The position numbers were made by a program, and so were the translations under genes. From Gracilibacillus salinarum (GTDB lineage Bacteria; Bacillota; Bacilli; Bacillales; Amphibacillaceae): a DNA stretch of 64,000 nt. The stretch's first letter is position 1. Every line of letters begins with the position of its first letter. The DNA is taken from the NCBI RefSeq assembly GCF_022919575.1, contig NZ_CP095071.1:620001-684000 (forward strand). The letters are read 5' to 3'. This document shows, in pieces, positions 9,803 to 18,479 of this stretch. The notes below the pieces were generated by a model. That model was not told the DNA's origin. It searched no databases and saw only the letters and a list, made by a program, of their open reading frames with translations.

Positions 9803-9898
9803 CTAGGAAGAAAATACAATTCCAAACCAGTAAAAACAGCCCCAAGCCATAGCTAAGACTAACAATATTACAAAAAGAAGAATGTTTCTTTTCTGCAT
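9803..9898 (-). CDS. Possible 31-aa single-pass membrane miniprotein
   Basis: A short frame starting MQKRNILLFVILLVLAMAWG and ending IVFSS. It has a basic head and one hydrophobic segment, with AGGA about 7 nt before the ATG. It differs in frame from a longer, unconvincing ORF over the same bases. No known family is recognised; the pattern resembles small membrane proteins of spore-formers. Existence is uncertain. Confidence 0.4.
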   Translation of the reverse strand: MQKRNILLFVILLVLAMAWGCFYWFGIVFSS

Positions 9899-10005
9899 AT
9901 GTATCGTTCCTTTGAATGATAAAATCAATTGCCACTTTCCACTTTACAATAGTATAAACGTCATACATTGTCAAACATTATCAGAATTAGACAAATGATA
10001 GTGCT

Positions 10006-10440
10006 TTATACTTCTGTCACTCGAACTGTTTGCATCGCATCACCTTGGCGAATGCGGAGAACTGTATCCATTCCTTCTATTACTTGACCAAACACAGTAT
10101 GCACACCGTCTAAATGTGGCTGTGGTTCATGAACGATAAAGAATTGACTTCCTCCCGTATCTTTTCCAGCATGTGCCATTGATAAACTGCCAGCGACATG
10201 TTTATGAGGATTTCCTTCTGTTTCACAATCGATGGTATATCCCGGACCACCCATTCCTGTTCCAGTTGGGTCACCGCCCTGTGCGACAAACCCAGGGATA
10301 ACACGGTGGAAAACAATCCCATCATAAAATTTTTCGTTCGCTAATTTTTCGAAGTTTGCGACTGTGTTCGGTGCCGCCTCTTCATACATTTCAATTACAA
10401 TTTTTTCTCCATTTTCAAATTCCATTACTGCTTGCTTCAT
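10006..10440 (-). CDS. ppiB: Cyclophilin-type peptidyl-prolyl cis-trans isomerase
   Basis: Cytoplasmic PPIase that speeds proline isomerisation during protein folding. The 144-residue cyclophilin fold shows the family stretches [19 protein letters not shown], with the catalytic Arg in FHRV, and [16 protein letters not shown]. The start is supported by AGGAGG. It lies 12 bp after lysA on the same strand, the B. subtilis arrangement being similar. No signal peptide is present. Confidence 0.95.
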   Translation of the reverse strand: MKQAVMEFENGEKIVIEMYEEAAPNTVANFEKLANEKFYDGIVFHRVIPGFVAQGGDPTGTGMGGPGYTIDCETEGNPHKHVAGSLSMAHAGKDTGGSQFFIVHEPQPHLDGVHTVFGQVIEGMDTVLRIRQGDAMQTVRVTEV

Positions 10441-10452
10441 TGTTCATTCCTC

Positions 10453-11754
10453 CTATTCGTATGATAAATCATTTTGGATCATGTCTTTATATGATTCTCG
10501 TTGTACAACTAGTTTATCCTCACCATTCTCGACAAATACAACAGCCGGTTTTGGAAATCGATTATAATGGTTGGACATGGAGTAGCCATAGGCACCCGTT
10601 GAAAAAACAGCCAAAATATCATTTGGTTCCACTTTCGGTAAGGTTATATCCCATATTAACATATCTCCGGATTCACAACATTTACCTGCAATCGAAACTT
10701 CCTCTTCCTCAATCGCATTTACTTTGTTGGCAATAACAGCTTCATATTTAGCCTGGTAAAGCGCTGGACGCAAGTTGTCAGTCATCCCACCGTCTACTGA
10801 TACGTATTTACGAACGTTGGGTATTTCTTTGATAGATCCGATTGTGTATAAGGTTACACCTGCGTCTCCAACTATTGACCTTCCTGGCTCAATCCATATT
10901 TCCGGGAAAGCCATATCGTACTGGTCAATTTCTTCTTTGACTTTGGTAATTAAGGCTTCTACATAGGCAGGATGGGGAAGTGGATTATCTTCCTTTGTAT
11001 ATCTGATGCCAAAACCTCCACCCAGATTGACAACCTCGGATTCAAAACGGTGACGGTCTTTCCAAACTTTTAATGTGTGAAATAACCTTTCAATTGCCAT
11101 TGTAAAACCGTCTGTTTCAAAAATTTGTGAACCTATATGACAATGTAATCCTTTAACATGTATGCGGTCAATCTGCCGTAATCGTTGAAGTGCTTCTTCC
11201 GCCTGCCCATTTGTCAGGTCAAATCCAAACTTAGAATCTTCATTACCGGTCAGAATGTAATCATGTGTATGTGCTTCGATGCCTGGTGTTACTCGAATGA
11301 GAACATCCATTTCACGTTTTTGTTCCTCTAAAATATGCGCCAATAATTCAATTTCATGAAAATTATCCACCACTATACAACCTATATTGTATTCAACTGC
11401 CATTGATATCTCATCGATACTTTTATTATTTCCATGCATATGTATTTTTTCTACAGGAAATTCCGCTTGGATAGCCGTATATAATTCACCTTGTGAGACA
11501 ACATCAAGGCTTAAATTCTCCTGCTTAGCAATTTGCACCATCGCAACAGAAGAGAATGCTTTACTCGCATACGCAACTTGCGCGTTAATCCCATGTTTTT
11601 GAAAAGTATTTACAAATGCTTTAGCGTTTTGTCGGATTTTTTCTACATCATACACAAATAATGGTGTGCCATATTTTTTCGTTAATTCCACTGCATCAAT
11701 ACCAGCGATGGTTAACTGATTATTATGAATGGCTGTAAACGGTTGTATCATCAT
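10453..11754 (-). CDS. lysA: Diaminopimelate decarboxylase
   Basis: PLP enzyme making L-lysine from meso-diaminopimelate, the last lysine biosynthesis step. It is an alanine-racemase-like barrel of about 433 residues. The PLP lysine is at about residue 65 in YASKAFSS, followed by HGNNKS, HCHIGSQI, the GGGFGIRY glycine loop and CESGDML of the substrate site. The start at 11754 (ATGATG) follows GAGGTGAA. It lies downstream of the spoVA genes, as in B. subtilis, but a strong terminator separates them here. Confidence 0.95.
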   Translation of the reverse strand: MMIQPFTAIHNNQLTIAGIDAVELTKKYGTPLFVYDVEKIRQNAKAFVNTFQKHGINAQVAYASKAFSSVAMVQIAKQENLSLDVVSQGELYTAIQAEFPVEKIHMHGNNKSIDEISMAVEYNIGCIVVDNFHEIELLAHILEEQKREMDVLIRVTPGIEAHTHDYILTGNEDSKFGFDLTNGQAEEALQRLRQIDRIHVKGLHCHIGSQIFETDGFTMAIERLFHTLKVWKDRHRFESEVVNLGGGFGIRYTKEDNPLPHPAYVEALITKVKEEIDQYDMAFPEIWIEPGRSIVGDAGVTLYTIGSIKEIPNVRKYVSVDGGMTDNLRPALYQAKYEAVIANKVNAIEEEEVSIAGKCCESGDMLIWDITLPKVEPNDILAVFSTGAYGYSMSNHYNRFPKPAVVFVENGEDKLVVQRESYKDMIQNDLSYE

Positions 11755-11790
11755 TTTCACCTCACCTGTCATTAGCTCCATTTGTCAAAC

Positions 11791-11837
11791 AAAAATCCCT
11801 TATCCCTGTCTTTCTCCAAGACAGGTAGACAAGGGAT
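11791..11837 (-). terminator. Terminator after spoVAF
   Basis: A long two-part stem: ATCCCTT with AAGGGAT, and CCTGTCTT with AAGACAGG. On the minus strand GGGATTTTTG follows. It separates the spoVA genes from lysA and is a strong rho-independent terminator. Confidence 0.8.
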
Positions 11838-11926
11838 GAGGCCATTCCCATTTCTACAAAATGTAACAAAGTATAAAGATAATTTATCACAGGCAAGTCA
11901 TTACTTCAAGTATTATTTCTACTAGG

Positions 11927-13390
11927 TCAAGTTTGTTTTCGATTATTCTGCGGCTTTACGATACTTGGCCGGGTCTTTGATAAAGGTACTGCAACACGAA
12001 ATAAAATTTGCCAAATAGCTTTATCATTAAAGGGAATGAACGGCCATAAATAAGGTGTTTGTAACGATCTTGTTGCAGCCAGTAATAAGATAAAAACAGT
12101 ACTGCCAATTACAAACCCTTTAATTTGGAATATAAAAGTAATGATTACTAGCAATAATCTCATCATTTTATTCGCAACACTTAATTCATAACTTGGAGTA
12201 GCGAAAGAACCAATCGCTGCTATCGATACATAAAGAATAACTTCTGCACTAAACAACCCCACTTCTATGGCTATCTGACCGATCAATACAGCCGCTATTA
12301 ACCCCATAGCCGTTGATAAAGGTGTGGGAGTATGTATAGCAGCCATCCTCAGAAACTCTATCCCGATATCCGCAAGTAGAATCTGAATAATAATAGGTAC
12401 GTTACCTGTTTCATTCGGTCCAATAAATTGTAATTTTTCCGGAAGCAGTGATGGATCTAACACGAGCAGCATCCAAAGTGGTAACAAAAACAATGATGCA
12501 AAGATTCCGACAAACCTAATCCATCGTACAAATGTACCAACTGACGGAGACTCTCGATACTCCTCGGCATGTTGTACATGATGAAAATATGTAGTCGGCG
12601 TAATAATCATACTCGGAGACGTATCCACCATAATCAGAACATGACCTTCAAACAAGTGAGTTGACGCGACATCTGGTCTTTCCGTATAGCGTACAAGTGG
12701 ATAAGGGTTTATCCCTTGATGAACTAAAAATTCTTCAATTGTTTTATCTGCCATCGAGATTCCATCTACATCAATTTCGTCCAATTCTTTTTTCAATAGG
12801 TCTACAAGATTCTGATCGGCAACATCTTGTAAGTAACAAATACATACATCCGTTTTTGAACGTTCCCCAACTTGCACCATTTCATTTCTTAGTCGTTCAT
12901 CTCGTATTCTTCTTCTTGTCAAGGCTGTATTTTCTACTATGTTCTCTGTATATCCATCTCGAGAACCCCGAACTACTTTTTCCGTATCCGGTTCTTGTGG
13001 TTGTCTTCCAGGGTACGAACGAACATCCACAATAAAACATTCTTCCTCACCTTCTGCAAATACTACGAGAAGGCCCGACAATAACTGGTCGACTGCTTCA
13101 TCCATCGTTTTCTTCTTCTCTACCTGCTGGTGAACGATGCGATTATTTATTTCTTCATATAGATCAGAATGTTCATTCTCATTATCATTTACAGAGATGA
13201 GTTTCTTAATGACTTCGATGACGTATTGCGTGTCTACTAAGCCCGTAACATAATACAGTTGCACTTTTTTCTTTAGAATTTTTAACTCGCGGAAACCGAC
13301 ATCAAAGGATACGCCGATTCCTAGTTTGGTTTTAAGAAATTCCTGATTCTTCTCTATGGAACGATTAATTGCTTGTTTCTTATTAGCCAT
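11927..13390 (-). CDS. spoVAF: Stage V sporulation protein AF (GerA-family)
   Basis: Homologue of the germinant-receptor A subunits, found in the inner spore membrane and reported to aid germination together with FigP/YqhR-type partners. The N-terminal soluble GerA domain covers about 1-290 and membrane helices about 300-455. Typical stretches are RSYPGRQPQEPD, RGSRDGYTENI and MVDTSPSMIITPTTYFHH. The start at 13390 follows AAGGAG; the longer frame adds 31 residues without support. It lies 14 bp after spoVAB. In B. subtilis four further spoVA genes separate these two. Confidence 0.92.
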   Translation of the reverse strand: MANKKQAINRSIEKNQEFLKTKLGIGVSFDVGFRELKILKKKVQLYYVTGLVDTQYVIEVIKKLISVNDNENEHSDLYEEINNRIVHQQVEKKKTMDEAVDQLLSGLLVVFAEGEEECFIVDVRSYPGRQPQEPDTEKVVRGSRDGYTENIVENTALTRRRIRDERLRNEMVQVGERSKTDVCICYLQDVADQNLVDLLKKELDEIDVDGISMADKTIEEFLVHQGINPYPLVRYTERPDVASTHLFEGHVLIMVDTSPSMIITPTTYFHHVQHAEEYRESPSVGTFVRWIRFVGIFASLFLLPLWMLLVLDPSLLPEKLQFIGPNETGNVPIIIQILLADIGIEFLRMAAIHTPTPLSTAMGLIAAVLIGQIAIEVGLFSAEVILYVSIAAIGSFATPSYELSVANKMMRLLLVIITFIFQIKGFVIGSTVFILLLAATRSLQTPYLWPFIPFNDKAIWQILFRVAVPLSKTRPSIVKPQNNRKQT

Positions 13391-13404
13391 AACGAACTCC
13401 TTCA

Positions 13405-13839
13405 CTATATAATATCCACAAAAATGAGCCACTGAAATAAAGATCCTACAATTTTTCCGATCACAATGGCCATTAACAGCCATAATAGTTCTTTATCAAT
13501 TCCTAGCCTTTTCATAAGTAACGGAAAAACATTTAACACTTCCGTTAATGCCGCTGCAAGCATTCCGACAAATATGCCATGTAATAATCCCCAAATTCCT
13601 AAAAATATCACTGGTATGTGCAATACCATATCGGTAAATGTCAGATACGTTCCAATCATCGCACCAATGATAACGCTGGCTTGATAATTTTTCAGCCAAT
13701 GATTTGATTTGCTTAGCTGGACTAATCGGGGAATAATGCCTAGCACGGTTATAAATGCAACAAAACCAGTCCCTACCATTAACCCTGATCCAAAGCCGAT
13801 TGCAATTTCCGCTATAATATGAAGGATGTTAAGAGTCAT
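13405..13839 (-). CDS. spoVAB: Stage V sporulation protein AB
   Basis: Small polytopic membrane protein of the SpoVA system that moves dipicolinic acid into the forespore and out in germination. Its 144 residues include the diagnostic stretches GTGFVAFITVLGIIPRLVQL and GMLAAALTEVLNVFPLL. It overlaps the 3' end of spoVAA by about 11 bp, which suggests translational coupling. Its precise role in DPA transport is unclear, unlike the core channel proteins SpoVAC and SpoVAE. Confidence 0.92.
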   Translation of the reverse strand: MTLNILHIIAEIAIGFGSGLMVGTGFVAFITVLGIIPRLVQLSKSNHWLKNYQASVIIGAMIGTYLTFTDMVLHIPVIFLGIWGLLHGIFVGMLAAALTEVLNVFPLLMKRLGIDKELLWLLMAIVIGKIVGSLFQWLIFVDII

Positions 13840-14446
13840 CGCGTTTGTTCAAAGCATTCTCATGATAGATTAAATATTGATCAAGGTCTTGCTGGTAATT
13901 AAACATCTCTACTTCAAGCGGGCTAGGTTCCTCGTTAAATCTTTTTTTGAAAATATGGTTAAAGAACAGGATCATACCTAACCCTAAACCGATTGAGTAT
14001 GGTATTTGGATCCATAATGGCTTATCTTGCCGATCACCGGTCAGTAAATAGAAGAGTCCTTGATGTACTTCTTCCATACTAACATCATAATGGAAGTTCA
14101 TTATCGCCATCGCAGATCCTATACAAAGCAGTAGCCAGATCGCAAAAATGAGGAGCAAATTTGCTTTCTTTTCTTCTTTTTTAATCTCGATAATGGTTTG
14201 ATTCGAACCTAACAATTCGATCGTTAAGAATGGATAATGGGCTACAAGCGTTTCTAATAATTGAAAACCATCAATGACCGAGACATTATTATCTTTTTCG
14301 GTAATCTGATAAATCTTCAGTTCTTTCAATTTGTCCAAGAAATCAATATTACCTGTAATATGCGCAATATCACCGAGTCGGATCAAATGCTGCTTTTTCA
14401 CAGCGATTTTCTTTTTCAAGCGAAGATATACTTTTTCCTCCTTCAT
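13829..14446 (-). CDS. spoVAA: Stage V sporulation protein AA
   Basis: First gene of the spoVA operon. The protein has an N-terminal soluble domain (about 1-95) and two membrane helices around 100-120 and 150-170, ending with the conserved FFNHIFKKRFNEEPSPLEVE block seen in B. subtilis SpoVAA. The ATG at 14446 gives MKEEKVYLRLKKK, matching known starts, and has AAGGG 9 nt upstream; two more ATG codons lie just before it. A sigma-G-type promoter is found about 50 bp upstream. Confidence 0.91.
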   Translation of the reverse strand: MKEEKVYLRLKKKIAVKKQHLIRLGDIAHITGNIDFLDKLKELKIYQITEKDNNVSVIDGFQLLETLVAHYPFLTIELLGSNQTIIEIKKEEKKANLLLIFAIWLLLCIGSAMAIMNFHYDVSMEEVHQGLFYLLTGDRQDKPLWIQIPYSIGLGLGMILFFNHIFKKRFNEEPSPLEVEMFNYQQDLDQYLIYHENALNKRDDS

Positions 14447-14492
14447 ATTCATCATCCCTTTTCTTAATAGGCTCTAGAGGAAATGTTTTTCT

Positions 14493-14521
14493 TAGTATGA
14501 GAGGAATTCAAGTTTTCATTC
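14493..14521 (-). promoter_or_regulatory. Candidate sigma-G promoter of spoVAA
   Basis: Minus strand: GAATG (14517-14521), 17 bp, CATACTA (14493-14499). This matches the forespore sigma-G pattern (GHATR, 17-18 bp, CATWMTA), with the -10 element perfect. It lies about 47 bp before the spoVAA start; spoVA is sigma-G dependent in B. subtilis. Confidence 0.65.
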
Positions 14522-14633
14522 ATTTTGTAGTAGAAAAGAAGTAATATGGAAGATTACTCAGCTAATATTCATGATCAATTTGGATATTTTTGGTAGGGGG
14601 TTCATAAGAACTCAGTGATCGCATACCTACATT

Positions 14634-15311
14634 TTAGTAAGACCTTTTCATAATACATTAATAAACAACTTCCTATAATATGGATTATGCAAACCGGAAC
14701 TGTCTGACATGGAGTTAATTATGATAATTTTTATCTGCTTAGCAAAGCTCCGGAAATAGGCTCCGCGTCCTGTGGGCACGGCTTCAGCTAATTTATGAAA
14801 GAAAATTCTTTTCTTTCATAAATGGATCTTCAGCTCGCGCTGATTCCACTGGAGTCTCCGCCTATTTCCTACGCTTTAGGGAAGTGCTACAACGTATGGA
14901 ACAGCAAAAAGCAGTGGTTCTAGGCATTTTTCAATAGCTATTATATATGCATACGATCACTATGCTAGCTCTTACAAAAATTGTAGAGTCCTAATTCTAG
15001 CGTAGGTCAACCACGTAGACTCCCATGGGACAGGCAGGCGCTGAAAATCCACAACGTCTGCACCTGCGTCTACTAGTAACGCTTCGAAGTATGCTTCCTC
15101 GGTGCAAGGTAGCAAAGAAGTGATTCATGTAGTAGCCTAGCTTCAGCCGTGCCCCTAGGACGCGAAGTGATTGGGCGGAGCGGTATCCTAACATACATAA
15201 TATTTCAAAATCATCACTAAGCTGCTAGCATTACATAATCCATATTATAAGAACCAGAACCAATCTTCTTGTTCAGTATTGATATGACTGTACTTTTATA
15301 CCTTCTTACTT
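14634..15311. repeat. Palindromic mobile-like element, copy A
   Basis: Intergenic element between sigF and spoVAA, with no credible ORF. Core inverted repeats start ACTTCCTATAATATGGATTA (14668) and end near 15254 with the reverse complement. The interior contains a 15-bp perfect hairpin (14791-14805 with 14809-14823) and long GC-rich inverted segments (GCTCCGGAAATAGG..., CTCCGCGTCCTG...). The right outer arm (about 15255-15311) matches the left arm of copy C. The rest of the 14447-15400 gap shows no gene, and 14522-14633 holds nothing I recognise. Confidence 0.8.
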
Positions 15312-15399
15312 GTTTGGAGAAACTTGGCATTCGCCTCGTCTATTAGTGAGTGACGACGTTTTTCTTATACTCGGTACATATTAAATATTCACTACTGAA

Positions 15400-15430
15400 C
15401 AAAAAAAAGACTACCTGTTAAGGCAGCCTT
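15400..15430 (-). terminator. Terminator of the dacF-spoIIA operon
   Basis: Minus strand AAGGCTGCC pairs with GGTAGTCTT using two G-U pairs, then runs into eight T. It overlaps the sigF stop codon. Confidence 0.75.
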
Positions 15431-16175
15431 AATTCATAATCTCTTCTTTTATTTTCTCCAGTATTTTCTTCTCTATTCGTGACACTTGCACCTGTGAGAT
15501 TCCTAAACGATTGGCAACCTCGGTTTGTGTTTTGTCTTTATAATACCTCAAATAAACGATCAAACGCTCACGTTTATCTAAATCTTTAATGACTTGTTCC
15601 ATCGTTAGTTTATCAAACCAGTTATCATTTACATCTGCGATTTGATCCAATAACGTAATAGGATCCCCGTCGTTTTCATAAACGGTTTCGTGAATAGATT
15701 GCGGTTTTTTGGTTGCCTCTTGTGCATGGATAATATCTTCTGGCGATAATTCTAACTTATCAGCAATTTCTTGAATTGTCGGAGCTCTTGATAATTCCTT
15801 TGTCAGATCATCTGTTACTCTTCTAATTTTATTGCCGATCTCTTTTAACGACCTGCTTACTTTAACGGTTCCGTCATCACGGATAAACCGCTGAATTTCA
15901 CCAATAATCATAGGAACAGCATAGGTAGAAAATTTAACATCGTACTCCAGATCAAACTTATCAATCGACTTTAGTAAGCCGATACAGCCAATTTGGAATA
16001 AGTCATCCTGATCATAACCTCTGTTTAAAAATCTTTGTACAACGGACCATACTAAACGGATATTCTTTTCCACTAACAATGATCTAGCTTCTTCGTCTCC
16101 TTGCTGACTGAGTTGAATGTATTTTTTAACCTCTTTATCATCCAATGGTGAAGCGTTCGATATTTTAGTTTTCAT
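15429..16175 (-). CDS. sigF: RNA polymerase sigma-F factor
   Basis: First forespore-specific sigma factor, held inactive by SpoIIAB until SpoIIAA releases it. About 248 residues. Region 2 includes the stretch DLFQIGCIGLLKSIDKFD and FSTYAVPMIIGEIQRFIRDD, and the region 4 helix-turn-helix is KTQTEVANRLGISQVQVSR. The ATG at 16175 follows AGGTGA; an upstream GTG (16184) and ATG (16181) are also in frame. It follows spoIIAB at once, in the conserved order spoIIAA-spoIIAB-sigF. Confidence 0.96.
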   Translation of the reverse strand: MKTKISNASPLDDKEVKKYIQLSQQGDEEARSLLVEKNIRLVWSVVQRFLNRGYDQDDLFQIGCIGLLKSIDKFDLEYDVKFSTYAVPMIIGEIQRFIRDDGTVKVSRSLKEIGNKIRRVTDDLTKELSRAPTIQEIADKLELSPEDIIHAQEATKKPQSIHETVYENDGDPITLLDQIADVNDNWFDKLTMEQVIKDLDKRERLIVYLRYYKDKTQTEVANRLGISQVQVSRIEKKILEKIKEEIMN

Positions 16176-16184
16176 AGGCATCAC

Positions 16185-16625
16185 CTAATGACTCATACTT
16201 TTGCTGGTCTGAAAATCTTTCGTCATTTTCACTTGTGTGCCTTCTCCTGGGTGTGATATTATTTCGACCTTGTCCATAAAATTTTCCATAATGGTAAATC
16301 CCATTCCGGAACGTTCTAATTCCGGTTTAGATGTATAAAGGGGTTCTTTCGCTAAATCGATATTGTCAATGCCTGATCCCTCATCTTTAATAACAAGAGA
16401 TAAGGAACGATCCGTTAACGTACAGGAAATATATACAAATTGATCAGGGTCTTCTTCGTAACCATGTATAATCGCATTTGTTACAGCTTCGGACACTACT
16501 GTCTTAATTTCTGTCAACTCATCCATCGTGGGATCTAATTGTGAAACAAAGGATGCAACCGACACCCTTGCAAAAGCCTCGTTCTCACTGACACTTTTAA
16601 ATTTCAATTCCACGGCATTATTCAC
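16185..16625 (-). CDS. spoIIAB: Anti-sigma-F factor SpoIIAB
   Basis: Serine kinase and anti-sigma factor that binds sigma-F, or SpoIIAA, and phosphorylates SpoIIAA. A GHKL ATPase fold shows the N box ([19 protein letters not shown]), the G1 box (DEGSGI) and the G2-like [14 protein letters not shown]. It has 146 residues. The start is GTG and overlaps the spoIIAA stop (GTGA), so the two are translationally coupled and made in balanced amounts. Confidence 0.96.
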   Translation of the reverse strand: MNNAVELKFKSVSENEAFARVSVASFVSQLDPTMDELTEIKTVVSEAVTNAIIHGYEEDPDQFVYISCTLTDRSLSLVIKDEGSGIDNIDLAKEPLYTSKPELERSGMGFTIMENFMDKVEIISHPGEGTQVKMTKDFQTSKSMSH

Positions 16626-16975
16626 GATGCCACCCCCAAACTGGAAAGTGCAAAGTCTTCATTGGATTCCAATCGGACAATTTTAAACAAACCGGACATA
16701 TCAAACAGTCGTTTTACAGCTGGATTTACTGAGCAGACAATCATTTCGCCGCCTAATTGTTTCACTTCTTTATATCTTCCTAATACGACGCCCAGCCCTG
16801 AGCTATCCATAAAGTGAAGTGCATTCAAATTCAGGATCACATGTTGAATTCCTTGTTTCTGAAGCTGCTCCTGCCATTCAATTTTTAATCGAGCAGCAGA
16901 ATGGTGATCAAGTTCTCCATCCAGCCTGACAATCAAAACGTTTTGCACAACTGTAAACTGAGATTGTAATTGCAT
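16622..16975 (-). CDS. spoIIAA: Anti-sigma-F factor antagonist SpoIIAA
   Basis: STAS-domain anti-anti-sigma factor that frees sigma-F from SpoIIAB. It has 117 residues, the same as B. subtilis. The phosphorylated serine is Ser58 in [14 protein letters not shown]. The start at 16975 follows GGGAGG 7 nt upstream, and an in-frame 18-residue extension is rejected. A strong sigma-H-type promoter lies just upstream. Confidence 0.95.
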   Translation of the reverse strand: MQLQSQFTVVQNVLIVRLDGELDHHSAARLKIEWQEQLQKQGIQHVILNLNALHFMDSSGLGVVLGRYKEVKQLGGEMIVCSVNPAVKRLFDMSGLFKIVRLESNEDFALSSLGVAS

Positions 16976-17008
16976 AATGTTTCCCTCCCTGTTCTTTTCT
17001 GTCTTACA

Positions 17009-17037
17009 AATTCTATTTTTGTTGGTCATATTCCTGC
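17009..17037 (-). promoter_or_regulatory. Candidate sigma-H promoter of spoIIAA-spoIIAB-sigF
   Basis: Minus strand GCAGGAATA (17029-17037), 12 bp, ATAGAATT (17009-17016). This fits the sigma-H pattern RNAGGAWWW, N11-12, RNNGAAWW at every defined position. It is 34 bp from the spoIIAA start. The B. subtilis operon is likewise sigma-H and Spo0A~P controlled. Confidence 0.7.
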
Positions 17038-17126
17038 ATCATGACAAAAGTAGAACGAAATCGCCTAAATAAATCGAATTTCGACTTCAAATGACGAATA
17101 TAAAAATCAACTTTCTCTATCTTTAT

Positions 17127-18314
17127 TTAAAAAAACGATTGAAATGTTCGTTTAAATAATTGCAACACATTGGCTTGTTCAACATCTTCTAAAATAGTTA
17201 AGTCTGTTTCACTCATTATCTGTTCACCATCCGTCACTTGTAACTTTCCTACGACGGTCCCTTTTTCCAATGGCAATGTAATGTCCTGATTAATCGTGAT
17301 TTTGGTCTCTACTTTCTCTAGGTCTGTCCCTTTCGGATAGAGAATCGATACTGAATCACTCGTTACGACATCCACCTTTTGTTTGTTAGCCTTCAACCAT
17401 TCAAAAGAGGTTACTACTTGATTTTTTTCATATAAAGGCTTTGTATCGAATTTGGCATAGGCATAATCAAGCAGTTTACTGATTTCATTATTACGGTCTT
17501 TCGGTGTTTTCGCACCCATAACAACAGCAATTGTCCTCATCCCATTCTTCTCTGCTGTTGCAGTCAGGCAGTATTTTGCTTCGTTGGTAAAACCAGTTTT
17601 TAAACCGTCCACACCATCGTAAAAGCGAACTAACTTATTCGTATTAACTAACCAAAATTCTTTTTCCGTTCCTTTTCGAAGATAGTCTTCATAAATGCTG
17701 GTATAATTCGTAATGGCTTCATATTTCAGTAATGCTTTCGCCATCACTGCCATATCATGAGCGGTGCTGTAATGATCTTCAGCAGGTAATCCGGTTGAAT
17801 TCTGAAATTGTGTTGACGTTAAACCTAGATCCTTTACCTTATTATTCATCATTTCGACGAACGCTTCTTCACTGCCTGCAATTCTTTCTGCCATCGCTAC
17901 ACTCGCATCATTTCCAGAGGCAACAGCTATCCCCTTCAACAAGTCGTTCACTGTCATTTCTTCTCCCTCTTCTAGAAATATTTGTGATCCGCCCATAGAA
18001 GAGGCCTTTTCACTAACTTTTACTTTCTCATCTAATGTTAATTCTCCCTTTTCAATTGCTTCCATAATCAATAACATTGTCATGATCTTTGTCATGCTAG
18101 CAGGTGGTAATTTTTCATCAGAATTCTTATCATATAAAATATTGCCAGTATCTCGTTCGATTAATATCGCTGATTTAGAATTCTCAGCTAAGTCAAGTGA
18201 CGTGTTCTCATTAACTTCCATCGAGATATGCTGGTCATTATGTTGCGCTAAAACAACACTTTGACTCATCAACATTGATAATAAAAAAACTGAAACAATA
18301 CTTAACTTTTTCAC
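17127..18314 (-). CDS. dacF: D-alanyl-D-alanine carboxypeptidase DacF
   Basis: Forespore carboxypeptidase acting on spore peptidoglycan. It has a signal peptide (about 1-23, ending VVLA) and then the penicillin-binding catalytic domain with SMTK (Ser73-Lys76), SGN in AVASGNDASVA, and KTG in GLKTGFT. A C-terminal PBP5 domain and amphipathic tail follow. The GTG at 18314 is preferred, 7 nt after GGAGGTG; the GTG at 18323 overlaps this ribosome site. It heads the dacF-spoIIA-sigF cluster. Confidence 0.93.
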   Translation of the reverse strand: MKKLSIVSVFLLSMLMSQSVVLAQHNDQHISMEVNENTSLDLAENSKSAILIERDTGNILYDKNSDEKLPPASMTKIMTMLLIMEAIEKGELTLDEKVKVSEKASSMGGSQIFLEEGEEMTVNDLLKGIAVASGNDASVAMAERIAGSEEAFVEMMNNKVKDLGLTSTQFQNSTGLPAEDHYSTAHDMAVMAKALLKYEAITNYTSIYEDYLRKGTEKEFWLVNTNKLVRFYDGVDGLKTGFTNEAKYCLTATAEKNGMRTIAVVMGAKTPKDRNNEISKLLDYAYAKFDTKPLYEKNQVVTSFEWLKANKQKVDVVTSDSVSILYPKGTDLEKVETKITINQDITLPLEKGTVVGKLQVTDGEQIMSETDLTILEDVEQANVLQLFKRTFQSFF

Positions 18315-18342
18315 AAATGTCACCTCCGATTAATAACATCAC

Positions 18343-18372
18343 TATTTTTTCCAAAAAAATTCAAAGGTATAA
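18343..18372 (-). promoter_or_regulatory. Candidate sigma-F promoter of dacF
   Basis: Minus strand TTATA (18368-18372), 15 bp, GGAAAAAATA (18343-18352). The -10 element fits the sigma-F pattern GGNRANAMTW exactly, while the -35 is one base off GYATA. dacF is sigma-F dependent in B. subtilis, which would give feedback amplification of the operon. Confidence 0.55.
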
Positions 18373-18479
18373 CCATTTGTGAAGATATTTTTTAAGATTT
18401 AATGGATGAACTTAGTTTTCCCCAAGCTTTGTACATTCTTAATTATCACACTACGTCGATCTTCTTCATCATTAACAGG

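Noticed and set aside
9780..9974. 64-residue ORF on the minus strand upstream of ribT
   Set aside because: Weak start and no family. A different frame over the same bases (9803-9898) has the better ribosome site.
14997..15194. 65-residue ORF on the minus strand in the sigF-spoVAA gap
   Set aside because: It lies wholly in palindromic repeat copy A, has no ribosome site, and its sequence is low-complexity translation of the inverted GC-rich segments.
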